A stretch of DNA of 64,000 nt from an uncultured Lachnospiraceae bacterium (GTDB taxonomy: Bacteria > Bacillota > Clostridia > Lachnospirales > Lachnospiraceae). The notes under the pieces are model-generated. The model ran no database searches, was not told the DNA's origin, and worked only from the letters and a program-made list of their open reading frames with translations. Positions 26,927 to 33,801 of this stretch are shown in pieces (position 1 is the stretch's first letter; each line of letters begins with the position of its first letter). The position numbers were made by a program, and so were the translations under genes. The stretch covers positions 62,001 to 126,000 of the forward strand of contig CANRLR010000005.1 in assembly GCA_947631505.1 (NCBI GenBank), read 5' to 3'.

Positions 26927-27713
26927 AAGAAAACTCCTTTCGTATAGATGCTGGCAGCGATTCAATATATTCTTTCACAAAGATTTTGTAATCAACACAG
27001 GCAGCGGAACGTGGACTAAAGGTAAGCAGTCCGCCCCCCTGCGAAAAGGTAGACATATCTACTTTTTCGCTGTATCGAATCCTCGTATTAAAGACATCAT
27101 ATTGGCTGTTACGAAGTACCGTATCTGCAGCATACATATTTTTCTTATACATTGTTATTAAACACTTCATAGTGTCTAAATTGGGATTATAAGATATTAA
27201 GTCCTCTACAATTTCATATAGATCTTGCATTCCATCCAAAGAATTCTTGTCCAGTTTAATTGGAACAATAATATCGTGTGAACAAACAAGAGCATTCAGG
27301 ATGTTTATTCCTACTCCCGGAGGATTGTCAATAAGGCAGAAGTCATATTCATTTTCTACTTTCTTTAAAGCATTTTTTAACGGAGTAATCTGCTCCCGGT
27401 ACGAATCCTTTAGCAAATTTGTCAGTGCATCATCCAGATTCATATTTGCCGGGATTAAATCAAGCTTGGCATTTTCAGGGTAACAAGGTTTAATAATACG
27501 ATTAATATCTGTATTTTCTTGTCTGTATATATCCTCAACGGATGGACAATCGTAATTATGTAATTCAAAATGCTTTGTAACATTCGCTTGAACATCATTG
27601 TCGACGATTAAGACTCTTTTTCCATAGATTTTAGATAAAATAACTGCCATGTTAATTGTTGTGGTTGTCTTTGCGACACCACCCTTTAGATTAATTAACG
27701 ATATAATTCTCAT
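26892..27713 (-). CDS. ParA partition ATPase
   Basis: A 273-aa ParA/Soj-like ATPase: deviant Walker A LKGGVAKTTTTINMA (residues 9-23), Walker A' VLIVDNDVQANVTKHF and Walker B FCLIDNPPGVGINI. No N-terminal DNA-binding extension (type Ib/Soj length). Works with the adjacent ParB on the nucleoid to segregate the replicon. Confidence 0.92.
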   Translation of the reverse strand: MRIISLINLKGGVAKTTTTINMAVILSKIYGKRVLIVDNDVQANVTKHFELHNYDCPSVEDIYRQENTDINRIIKPCYPENAKLDLIPANMNLDDALTNLLKDSYREQITPLKNALKKVENEYDFCLIDNPPGVGINILNALVCSHDIIVPIKLDKNSLDGMQDLYEIVEDLISYNPNLDTMKCLITMYKKNMYAADTVLRNSQYDVFNTRIRYSEKVDMSTFSQGGGLLTFSPRSAACVDYKIFVKEYIESLPASIRKEFSYAKNKNVGKTK

Positions 27714-27740
27714 GTTGATTCCCTTTCTTTATTTAAGCAT

Positions 27741-27923
27741 TTAATGACTCTTACCTTGATTTGCCGGGTGCTGCTCTATATAATCCGATTTACAAAATGT
27801 ACAAGTTTTAATAGGTATAATAACCCAATACTTTTTCTTGCACTTTAAACATTTAACAGTGTAAAATGGAGCTGTAATTTTTACATTGGAATTTGGATAA
27901 TATTGTGGCAAATCATTTTTCAC
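27741..27923 (-). CDS. Small zinc-ribbon phage protein
   Basis: A 60-aa protein with two CxxC pairs (VKCLKCKKKYW and KTCTFCKS), a classic zinc ribbon. Directly upstream of parA. Function unknown. Confidence 0.65.
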   Translation of the reverse strand: MKNDLPQYYPNSNVKITAPFYTVKCLKCKKKYWVIIPIKTCTFCKSDYIEQHPANQGKSH

Positions 27924-27944
27924 TTTGCTTGTTTCACTCCCTTA

Positions 27945-27988
27945 TAAAAATGGGGCAACAAAATGCGGACTTTTCATACTGCTGCCCC
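27945..27988 (-). terminator. Terminator after the small RNA-rich segment
   Basis: On the minus strand GGGGCA ... TGCCCC with a 26-nt loop, then ATTTTTAT. It would end transcripts that carry the tRNA-like element at 28113-28160. Confidence 0.55.
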
Positions 27989-28019
27989 AAAAAAATGCAC
28001 CGGAGGTATATTTCGATGC

Positions 28020-28046
28020 CCTGCCAAACTTTCTCCCGCTGGCAGG
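28020..28046. ncRNA. 7-bp hairpin within the structured RNA segment
   Basis: Perfect stem CCTGCCA / TGGCAGG with a 13-nt loop, in an otherwise non-coding stretch (27924-28163) between terminator and tRNA-like element. Confidence 0.4.
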
Positions 28047-28081
28047 CACGGGAAGAATAAAGATATGGAGGTGAATCCATA

Positions 28082-28112
28082 TTTTCCACTAGGCAGCTTG
28101 TCCAGTGGAAAA
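28082..28112. ncRNA. 9-bp hairpin directly attached to a tRNA-like element
   Basis: Perfect stem TTTTCCACT / AGTGGAAAA with a 13-nt loop; it ends one base before the tRNA-like element at 28113. Confidence 0.45.
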
Positions 28113-28160
28113 TACCTGTGCCGGAATCGAACCGGCTTGTTCACTTAAACCATTCAGGTA
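28113..28160 (-). ncRNA. Miniature tRNA-like element 1 (acceptor and T arm, no anticodon arm)
   Basis: Read on the minus strand, a 6-bp acceptor-like stem TACCTG / CAGGTA encloses an exact T arm (GCCGG TTCGATT CCGGC). The 17 nt between acceptor and T arm can form only a 3-bp stem (GTT/AAC), so D and anticodon arms are missing. It may be a deletion relic of a phage tRNA or a functional mimic. Confidence 0.6.
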
Positions 28161-28163
28161 GAT

Positions 28164-28310
28164 CTAGCTTTTATTCTCGCTTTTGGTCCGTTTCTTTTGC
28201 TCAGTCACTGGTTGGTATCCCAATGCCTGTACAAATGTGCTATAAAGCTTTTTTCTTTCCTCATTGGTCGGAAATCTTTCTTCGCCATTAATTCTAAATA
28301 TATATTTCAT
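28164..28310 (-). CDS. Very small phage protein
   Basis: A 48-aa protein, MKYIFRINGEERFPTNEERK, from ATG 28310 with GGGGG 8 nt upstream. Basic, C-terminus EQKKRTKSENKS. Codons and ribosome site look genuine; function unknown. Confidence 0.6.
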   Translation of the reverse strand: MKYIFRINGEERFPTNEERKKLYSTFVQALGYQPVTEQKKRTKSENKS

Positions 28311-28339
28311 AATAATTTTCCCCCATACTTCTTACTTCT

Positions 28340-28501
28340 TTAATTTACATTATGGTTTCCCCTTAACAATACAATTTTTCGGGCAAGCTCCTTTGCTTTT
28401 TCCAATTCATTTCTTTGCTGTTCTTCCGACTTCTGTGAATAACAATCATCCAGCACCATAATTCTGCAATCGCCATGCATATAATTTTTTACTATGGACA
28501 T
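28340..28501 (-). CDS. Very small phage protein
   Basis: A 53-aa protein starting MSIVKNYMHGDCRIMVLDDC, then a charged helix (EEQQRNELEKAKELARKIVLL). ATG 28501 with GAGGTGAG upstream. Related small proteins are common in Clostridia phages; function unknown. Confidence 0.65.
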   Translation of the reverse strand: MSIVKNYMHGDCRIMVLDDCYSQKSEEQQRNELEKAKELARKIVLLRGNHNVN

Positions 28502-28542
28502 ATTCTCACCTCATACTTCTTTAAAAATATATTCAAGCTGCC

Positions 28543-28571
28543 TTGTACAATTTCCAGCCTTTTGCTATAAT
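28543..28571 (+). promoter_or_regulatory. Promoter of the small RNA
   Basis: TTGTAC (28543-28548), 17-nt spacer, TATAAT (28566-28571) with an extended TGC just before it. Start of transcription expected near 28578. Confidence 0.7.
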
Positions 28572-28577
28572 AAAAAG

Positions 28578-28693
28578 GCGTAGAAAAATACTATGGTTGG
28601 TATATGTTACGCAACGGTGTCAGAATCTGACACCGCCGGAGAACTGTTGCCGCAGTTTTCCTTATTGGGTTCGGTTGCCGCCGAACCCTTTTT
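28578..28693 (+). ncRNA. Prophage small RNA with three hairpins
   Basis: About 115 nt from the predicted start to a T5 tract. It contains a 5' imperfect stem (GCGTA/TACGC); a perfect 10-bp-arm palindrome with a single central base (28615-28635); a 9-bp hairpin GGAGAACTG / CAGTTTTCC (28638-28661); and the terminator hairpin GGGTTCGG / CCGAACCC (28667-28688). The last two have the identical hexaloop TTGCCG. No open frame with a ribosome site fits. Equal loops suggest a regulatory RNA acting by loop pairing or a protein ligand. Confidence 0.65.
28667..28693 (+). terminator. Terminator of the small RNA
   Basis: Stem GGGTTCGG / CCGAACCC, loop TTGCCG, followed by TTTTTC. Confidence 0.8.
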
Positions 28694-28770
28694 CTTTCCC
28701 AGCCGGATTTCGTGCAAAAATGACAACAGCCAATTTAATAGTAAGGAGTTCTATATGAACCGGCTGGGTA

Positions 28771-28844
28771 TGGATTATCCGGGAATCGAACCCGGGACCG
28801 TCCGGTTATGAGCCGGATGCTCTGACCAGCTGAGCTAATAATCC
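28771..28844 (-). tRNA. tRNA with CAU anticodon (Met or lysidine-type Ile)
   Basis: Full cloverleaf on the minus strand: acceptor GGATTAT / ATAATCC, D arm GCTC AGCTGGTCA GAGC, anticodon arm TCCGG CTCATAA CCGGA, T arm CCGGG TTCGATT CCCGG, discriminator A, no encoded CCA. CAU can be elongator Met or Ile2 (AUA) after lysidine modification; this cannot be told apart by eye. It lies inside the prophage, so it is phage-borne. Confidence 0.93.
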
Positions 28845-28964
28845 TTAGTGCCGGAATTCATGGCATGAGCAGTTTCCGACACTCTATCCGTTCATTTTTT
28901 GTGCCCTCCAGCGGATAGAAAGGGACGGAGGAAGTCATATTTGCCCCTTTGGGGATGGGGCAAG

Positions 28965-29003
28965 GCGACGTTCCCGGAATCGAACCGGGAAAACCCTCGT
29001 CGC
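28965..29003 (-). ncRNA. Miniature tRNA-like element 2 (acceptor and T arm only)
   Basis: On the minus strand GCGACG / CGTCGC forms an acceptor-like stem around a T arm TCCCGG TTCGATT CCGGGA, joined by a 7-nt linker. Only 39 nt: D and anticodon arms are absent. It is followed directly by a 7-bp hairpin TTGCCCC / GGGGCAA (28941-28963), as element 1 is followed by its own hairpin. Confidence 0.6.
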
Positions 29004-29024
29004 AAATTATTTTCTAGGCCTGCT

Positions 29025-29174
29025 TTATGCAGTCTGTTTTGGATTTGCCGATTTTTTACAAGTAACATATCCCTGAATAAACATACAAATGTCATGCTGT
29101 TCTCGTTCGGAAAGTTTTTGGGTATCTTTTGCCAATTTTTCAAATTTTTCTAAATGCTCTTTTTCTTTCTTCAT
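29025..29174 (-). CDS. Very small phage protein, charged helix
   Basis: A 49-aa protein, MKKEKEHLEKFEKLAKDTQK, then LSEREQHDICMFIQGYVTCK. ATG 29174 with GGGGTG 7 nt upstream. Likely the first gene of the leftward early operon, given the promoters at 29.2-30.3 kb. Confidence 0.65.
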   Translation of the reverse strand: MKKEKEHLEKFEKLAKDTQKLSEREQHDICMFIQGYVTCKKSANPKQTA

Positions 29175-29193
29175 GTTATCACCCCTTTCTTAC

Positions 29194-29222
29194 TTGATTT
29201 TATATCTTATCTGAAATATAAT
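29194..29222 (+). promoter_or_regulatory. Promoter for the frameshift membrane protein
   Basis: TTGATT (29194-29199), 17 nt, TATAAT (29217-29222), about 60 nt upstream of the ATG at 29280. Confidence 0.6.
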
Positions 29223-29279
29223 ATCCTCAAATGAAAGCTTTCTAAAATATCCCATTTATGAATCAAAGGAGTACCCACA

Positions 29280-29713
29280 ATGTCAAGAGATTTAGCCACA
29301 TTGCAAACGTATCGTTCCATCGAATTAAATCAAAAAGAAATTAAATACCTAAAACAAGCAGCTCGTAGTTTCAAAGATCCTTTTTCCAAAAAAACCATCT
29401 TGGATAAAATTTCTTATAATTTCCCTTTAAAAAACTTATTCGTTATTTTTTACCAATTGATATTTTGGAATTTAAAGGTGTTTGTCCAGCAGAAGTACGG
29501 TTGCTTTACCACTTTGGTCTAATTAACCTCATGAACAAAGATAATGAAACTATAAATTTATGCAAAGATGATGACATCATTAAATCTTTTGCTATAACCG
29601 ATATTGGCAAAATGTATCTGCTTTATCACAAAAGATGGTATTGTGCACATTACATTCCTATTATCATTTCTGTGTTCGCCTTGATTGCCAGTGCTTTTTC
29701 TATACTATTTTAA
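29280..29713 (+). CDS. Membrane-anchored phage protein needing a -1 frameshift
   Basis: Frame 0 from ATG 29280 (AAAGGAG upstream) gives 80 residues ending at 29522. At A_AAA_AAC (29429-29435), in the correct phase, a -1 slip continues KKLIRYFLPIDILEFKGVCPAEVRLLYHFG to a C-terminal membrane segment IIISVFALIASAFSILF, stop 29713, about 144 aa. The continuous family-like sequence after the slip argues that this is the true product, or that one A was lost by mutation. No family recognised; the location suggests superinfection or host-surface functions. Confidence 0.6.
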
Positions 29714-29726
29714 ACAGGTCTTAAAT

Positions 29727-29957
29727 TCATTTAATGACTCCCATTAACCATAAAACAATAATTGATTCACTCAAATTGTATAGAAACAACCTAATAAGCA
29801 TAGTAAAAGAAAATCTCTTCCATTTATTATAGGAATAACTTAAACTATCATGAATTTCAATACGCCTATTATAATATTCACTCCATTTTCTGTAGAACAA
29901 ACCTTTTATTTGGTAACTCAAATTTGTACTCGAATTTTCCACCTTATCATCCTCCAA
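29727..29957 (-). CDS. Small membrane protein
   Basis: A 76-aa protein with a hydrophilic Tyr-rich N-terminus (KGLFYRKWSEYYNRRIEIHDS) and one C-terminal membrane segment (SESIIVLWLMGVIK). Overlaps its partner upstream by 11 nt. Tandem small membrane proteins next to a phage repressor often mediate superinfection exclusion; this is inference. Confidence 0.55.
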   Translation of the reverse strand: MEDDKVENSSTNLSYQIKGLFYRKWSEYYNRRIEIHDSLSYSYNKWKRFSFTMLIRLFLYNLSESIIVLWLMGVIK

Positions 29958-30180
29958 ATAATTTCAAAATAATAAAAGTAATTAATGCATTCAAAATCAA
30001 ACTTACAGGTAGCACCGAATGATATAAATTAATTGTTTTTTCCTTTAATTCTTTTTCATATTTGAATACCTCATCTCTTGTAATTTCCATTAGTTCATCA
30101 CTTTTATTAACAATCTTTTTAATATGGTCACTACATTCATCCGCACAATAATTTTGGTTTTCACTATTGTTATTCATGCT
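29947..30180 (-). CDS. Small membrane protein, first gene of leftward repressor-controlled unit
   Basis: A 77-aa protein, MNNNSENQNYCADECSDHIK, with a helix and one C-terminal membrane segment (VLPVSLILNALITFIILKLF). ATG 30180 has GGAGG upstream. It is transcribed from a strong promoter overlapped by a CI-type operator. Confidence 0.6.
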   Translation of the reverse strand, partial: SMNNNSENQNYCADECSDHIKKIVNKSDELMEITRDEVFKYEKELKEKTINLYHSVLPVSLILNALITFIILKLFGG

Positions 30181-30209
30181 GTCCCTCCTCTCCGGTATTA
30201 CTATTCTTT

Positions 30210-30310
30210 CTTGTCTTTGACAAGATAATATCATTCTTTGAATAATTTGTCAATGCTTTTTTTGTCTTTGACAAATTCTTGTTGCAAAACATAAATTATT
30301 ATGGTATTTT
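30210..30310. promoter_or_regulatory. Lysogeny switch region: two operators and divergent promoters
   Basis: Two 15-bp palindromes, CTTGTCTTTGACAAG (30210-30224) and TTTGTCTTTGACAAA (30261-30275), share TTGTCTTTGACAA; a half site TTTGTC is at 30246-30251. The leftward promoter is TTGACA (minus strand of 30248-30253), 17 nt, TATTAT (30225-30230), with operator 1 just downstream of its -10. The rightward promoter is TTGCAA (30282-30287), 17 nt, TATTTT (30305-30310). The CI-like gene at 30334 is the evident repressor. Confidence 0.75.
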
Positions 30311-30333
30311 AGTTGTAATAAGGGGGAATTCTA

Positions 30334-30708
30334 ATGAATGAACGTATTAGGTATTTAAGAAAAAGTCAATTTTCTATGACTCTAGAAGAATTTGGAAAAC
30401 GTATTGGTATATCAAGTGGTGCTTTATCTAATATAGAATTGGGCAAACGAAAAGTAACCCAACAACTAATTAAATCTTTGTGCCGGGAATTTAATGTTCG
30501 GGAAGACTGGCTTCGCAACGGAACTGGTGATATGTTTGAATCCATGAGTAAAGAAGAGCAGGTCGGCTCTATACTTGGAAAAGTTTTTACGGATACCGAA
30601 AGTGATTTATACGATTTTAAAATGTCCGTTTTTTCTGAACTCGGAAAATTATCTGATTCTGATTGGGAAGTAATACAGCGATTAGTGGACGGTATAAAAA
30701 AGAAATAG
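30334..30708 (+). CDS. CI-like repressor (Xre family)
   Basis: A 124-aa protein with an N-terminal HTH (MTLEEFGKRIGISSGALSNIELGKRKVTQQLIKSLCREFNVREDWLRNGTG) and a short C-terminal oligomerisation helix. It lacks a LexA-like self-cleaving domain, so it is not RecA-cleaved directly, as in TP901-1-type CI repressors. It stands beside two TTGTCTTTGACAA operators and divergent promoters, the lysogenic switch. Confidence 0.85.
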   Translation: MNERIRYLRKSQFSMTLEEFGKRIGISSGALSNIELGKRKVTQQLIKSLCREFNVREDWLRNGTGDMFESMSKEEQVGSILGKVFTDTESDLYDFKMSVFSELGKLSDSDWEVIQRLVDGIKKK

Positions 30709-30783
30709 GATTTTTCTACTTCTTTTTTAATTTGACATAATATTCCAAATATTTTATAATTTAAGAAAAAAGGAGATAGTATT

Positions 30784-31632
30784 ATGAAAAAATTTTTTTA
30801 TGTATTTTTTTTAATTGGCATTACTATTTTATTTAGTTCATGTGATATGGACAAAAATGCTAACGAAAGTAATATTTCTTCACCAACTCACTCACCGCAA
30901 ATACAAGATTTAAACATACCAAACAAAGAAAACCTTATTGAAATTTATACATCTGAACTAAAAAAAATAACCAATTCTACAATTGAATCTTCATCCTTTG
31001 AAAATTATGAAGACAGCGATACTGACATTTCACTGGATGTTATTACACAAATGAGTGATTCTAAAAAACTTCGTATATCATTAATGTATATAAAAGAACT
31101 GACGGATTCATCATGGAGTTTGATATCAATAAAGAATTTTGAAAATGAACATGTTTATTATGTTCCAGAAGATATGAAGGCATATTCAGATATGTATGAT
31201 TATAACTCTGATATCTTAATTGCAAAAGAAGATTTTCAGGATACATATACGCTCAATAAAGTTAATTTTGTTGTTTCATCTAATTTAGAAAAAGATTCAA
31301 ATTCATATAAATTTTTCACTCATGATAGAAATAGAATGATTTCAATTTTTACGTCTGAAACAGCTGGTAAATCATTAGATGAGATTTGGGAAATGACATA
31401 TCCTGATTTTAGCAATTACTCTCTAGATAATGAAACTACTTTAAAAATAGGTGAAAAGACCGGTAAACAATGGAAGTTTTCTTTTGACAATGGAAATTCT
31501 ACACCATATCAAGCAGTTATGACAATGGTCCCAATTGGGAAAAAAGTGTATTGCTTTTATGTCTGCGAGAAATTTATACTTGATTCTTTTGTATATGAAC
31601 AAATTTTAAAAAGCATTACTTGGAACAAATAA
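30784..31632 (+). CDS. Prophage lipoprotein, unknown function
   Basis: A 282-aa protein with a lipoprotein signal (MKKFFYVFFLIGITILFSSC, lipobox LFSSC, Cys20). A Ser/Asn-rich linker follows, then a mixed alpha/beta domain ending in FYVCEKFILDSFVYEQILKSI. It is exported and lipid-anchored. Expressed in the lysogenic direction, it is a typical lysogenic-conversion gene. No family recognised. Confidence 0.7.
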   Translation: MKKFFYVFFLIGITILFSSCDMDKNANESNISSPTHSPQIQDLNIPNKENLIEIYTSELKKITNSTIESSSFENYEDSDTDISLDVITQMSDSKKLRISLMYIKELTDSSWSLISIKNFENEHVYYVPEDMKAYSDMYDYNSDILIAKEDFQDTYTLNKVNFVVSSNLEKDSNSYKFFTHDRNRMISIFTSETAGKSLDEIWEMTYPDFSNYSLDNETTLKIGEKTGKQWKFSFDNGNSTPYQAVMTMVPIGKKVYCFYVCEKFILDSFVYEQILKSITWNK

Positions 31633-31662
31633 GAATAAAAAATATTAGAAAAGGAGATCATT

Positions 31663-32082
31663 ATGAATAATTATTGTATAATGTGCGGAAAGGAACACAC
31701 AGGAGATTACTACGTATGCAACGCTTGTATTACAGAATATAATCTAACAGAAGAACAAATTATGGAAATGGGAGGCAAGCGTGATAAATTTGAAATAAAT
31801 AATTCTGTATCTCCCATAGAAACAGATCAGTCCGTAAAAAAAATGTCGGAACCCAAGCCAATTGTAAAGGAGAATGAGAATGTTCATACTCAACAGGAAT
31901 CTCAAGTACAGCAAAAAAATATGACTACACAAACACAAAACAATTCAGACCCCTATTTAATTCTGCTTCGCCGTATTGACTCTAATTTGTATACTATCAA
32001 AACAATTATTGTAATCCTGTTTACACTATTTCTAATTGGGGTATTTATCGGACTTATCGGTATGGCTTCACTATTAGATTAA
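31663..32082 (+). CDS. Zinc-ribbon membrane protein
   Basis: A 139-aa protein with an N-terminal zinc ribbon (CIMCGKEHTGDYYVCNAC), a polar low-complexity linker and a C-terminal membrane segment (IIVILFTLFLIGVFIGLIGM). GGAG upstream of the ATG. Function unknown; likely co-transcribed with the lipoprotein (30-nt gap). Confidence 0.65.
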   Translation: MNNYCIMCGKEHTGDYYVCNACITEYNLTEEQIMEMGGKRDKFEINNSVSPIETDQSVKKMSEPKPIVKENENVHTQQESQVQQKNMTTQTQNNSDPYLILLRRIDSNLYTIKTIIVILFTLFLIGVFIGLIGMASLLD

Positions 32083-32102
32083 TTCAAGCATCGTACCAAA
32101 TA

Positions 32103-32134
32103 GAAAGGGCAATACTCACCAGTACTGCCCTTTT
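32103..32134. terminator. Bidirectional terminator
   Basis: Stem AAGGGCA / TGCCCTT extended by a short inner stem, followed by TTTTCTTTTTT on the plus strand and preceded by A-rich DNA. It separates the convergent zinc-ribbon and hicB genes. Confidence 0.7.
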
Positions 32135-32139
32135 CTTTT

Positions 32140-32574
32140 TTACAATTTCACATTTAACTTTTCACTTAGTGCCTCCTGCAATACCTTGGAAAAATTAATT
32201 CCTGCTTGTTCTGCCTGTTCGCAGAGCCAATATGGAATAGTACAATTTTTCTTTACAGCACGATTTCTTATTTTCTTTCTGTACTCATCTACATCTACAT
32301 CTACCAAGGTCAAAATACCTTTAGAATAGTCGAAAACATCTGCGTCCCTTGCTGCTAAATCAATCGCAGTAGAATAACTGGATGGTTCTGGTAATTCTTT
32401 TCCATCATCTTCATAATCCATTGCTTTCAATCCAATGGCATCCCTTGCCATCTCAATAGCATTTGCAATTGTCTTGCCTTCAGTGTAAATTTCCATATCC
32501 GGAATATACACTAAGTAGATAGAATCATTTTGGGCAATAAATGTTGGATATGCTCGTAATTTTTCCTTTCCCAT
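32140..32574 (-). CDS. hicB: HicB antitoxin
   Basis: A 144-aa HicB family antitoxin: partial RNase-H-like fold (YPTFIAQNDSIYLVYIPDMEIYTEGKTIANAIEMARDAIGLKAMDYED) and a C-terminal DNA-binding domain (CEQAEQAGINFSKVLQEALSEKL). ATG 32574 has GGAGG 8 nt upstream. Neutralises HicA and represses the operon through the repeats upstream of hicA. Confidence 0.9.
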   Translation of the reverse strand: MGKEKLRAYPTFIAQNDSIYLVYIPDMEIYTEGKTIANAIEMARDAIGLKAMDYEDDGKELPEPSSYSTAIDLAARDADVFDYSKGILTLVDVDVDEYRKKIRNRAVKKNCTIPYWLCEQAEQAGINFSKVLQEALSEKLNVKL

Positions 32575-32625
32575 TCTCTTCACCTCCTCCAAATATATTG
32601 TCACGCTTTTTTGGATACTTGGGGG

Positions 32626-32799
32626 CTATTTGAGCCCCCACTTCTTTAGTATCATTTTTGCGGTTATCTCATTAATTTCTTTGTGCCGGGGTATCTGTTC
32701 TGTGTCAGAACCTCTTTTATATGTATCGTGATTTCCACCATGCTCCTTGAAACGAAATCCGGCACTTTCCAACTTCTTAATTAAATCTCTTCGTTTCAA
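32626..32799 (-). CDS. hicA: HicA toxin
   Basis: A 57-aa double-stranded-RNA-binding-fold mRNA interferase. TTG start at 32799 with GGAGG 7 nt upstream. Signature LIKKLESAGFRFKEHGGNHD contains the catalytic His (GGNH), then IPRHKEINEITAKMILKKWG. First gene of the hicAB operon. Confidence 0.9.
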   Translation of the reverse strand: MKRRDLIKKLESAGFRFKEHGGNHDTYKRGSDTEQIPRHKEINEITAKMILKKWGLK

Positions 32800-32829
32800 T
32801 TGTGTACCTCCTTTCTTGATTATATCTAC

Positions 32830-32886
32830 ATTATACGCCTTTTATACGTATTTGTCAATGGTTTTATGCGTATTTTATGCGTATTT
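32830..32886 (-). promoter_or_regulatory. hicAB promoter with three 14-bp direct repeats
   Basis: A perfect consensus promoter on the minus strand: TTGACA (32853-32858), 17 nt, TATAAT (32830-32835). Repeats of TTTTATRCGTATTT lie at 32840-32853 (in the spacer), 32862-32875 and 32873-32886. They are the likely HicB operators. Confidence 0.75.
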
Positions 32887-32911
32887 TTATATAAAGTTCT
32901 GCATTTATAAA

Positions 32912-32930
32912 ATTGGAATATTTTTCCAAT
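32912..32930. repeat. Inverted repeat upstream of the LytTR regulator
   Basis: ATTGGAA / TTCCAAT, arms of 7 bp separated by 5 nt, 60 nt before the LytTR gene. Possible operator; binding protein unknown. Confidence 0.4.
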
Positions 32931-32989
32931 ACACTTTTTGTAAAAATCGCGGTAATATAAGAATAGCAAAAGACAAAGAGGTGTAAAAT

Positions 32990-33706
32990 ATGAAAATAGC
33001 AATTTGTGATGATTACGAAATAGCCTGCCTATCTTTAAAAAAATATCTGTTGGAATATGATAATTCGCTTGATGTATATATCTACCAGACAGGCGAGGAT
33101 ATAATAAAAGCAGAAATAGCAGAATCCTTTGATGTCGTAATAATGGATATACAATTAGTACCAAATTGTCCACCAGATGACGAAAATGTACTGACCGGCA
33201 TTGATATAGCATATCAATTGAAGCAGATTGACCGAAATATTATATTGATCTATTTCTCCGGATTATATAATAAAAAAATGATAAAGACCGAACCCTTTGA
33301 TTTTTTACAAAAACCCATTAGCCAAACTTCTGTTAATGCCGTAATGGAGCGGATTACAAAATGGAAAAATCATCAATCTCCGGCTAAATTCACATTTTCT
33401 TTTCGAGGCATTAAATATGTATTAGATTTACCGGATATACTATACTTCTATTCTGTACATAGACTTATTATTATTCATACGAAAGAAGAAGATTTTAAAT
33501 TTTATGATAAATTAGATCATGTGCAGCGGACAGTAGATGGCATAACCGGAACATTTGTGCGAATTAGTAAAAGTTATTATGTAAATATGCTCTGGATGGA
33601 AGAAAGCTCTAAGGGAAAAGTTGTTATAGCCGGGGAAGAACTGACAGTTTCTAATCGTTATAAAAAACAATATGAGGAAGGCCTGGAACGACACTATTCA
33701 ATTTAG
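32990..33706 (+). CDS. LytTR-family response regulator (AgrA-like), orphan
   Basis: A 238-aa regulator. Receiver domain (MKIAICDDYEIA, phospho-acceptor Asp in DVVIMDIQLV, Lys in DFLQKPI) and C-terminal LytTR DNA-binding domain (FSFRGIKYVLDLPDILYFYSVHRLIIIHT, RISKSYYVNM). No histidine kinase or peptide gene is next to it, so it may take its signal from a host kinase. A 21-bp-spaced repeat pair lies between it and the next small gene. Confidence 0.88.
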   Translation: MKIAICDDYEIACLSLKKYLLEYDNSLDVYIYQTGEDIIKAEIAESFDVVIMDIQLVPNCPPDDENVLTGIDIAYQLKQIDRNIILIYFSGLYNKKMIKTEPFDFLQKPISQTSVNAVMERITKWKNHQSPAKFTFSFRGIKYVLDLPDILYFYSVHRLIIIHTKEEDFKFYDKLDHVQRTVDGITGTFVRISKSYYVNMLWMEESSKGKVVIAGEELTVSNRYKKQYEEGLERHYSI

Positions 33707-33714
33707 AAATTATT

Positions 33715-33782
33715 TTGTACATAAAATTTGTTCATTTGTACAACTCCCTTTATTTTTACTAAAATTTGAATTAAACTATAAA
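33715..33782 (+). promoter_or_regulatory. Probable LytTR target promoter
   Basis: Direct repeats TTGTACA at 33715 and 33736 are exactly 21 bp apart (two helical turns, the LytTR spacing), with TTGTTCA between. They end 12 nt before TTTACT (33755-33760), 16 nt, TATAAA (33777-33782). The weak -35 suits an activator. Confidence 0.55.
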
Positions 33783-33801
33783 TGCAAAAGGGGGTACACA
33801 A

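Noticed and set aside
28743-28811. An 18-codon plus-strand ORF with AAGGAG that runs into the tRNA gene
   Set aside because: It overlaps the tRNA antisense and has no support beyond the ribosome-like sequence.
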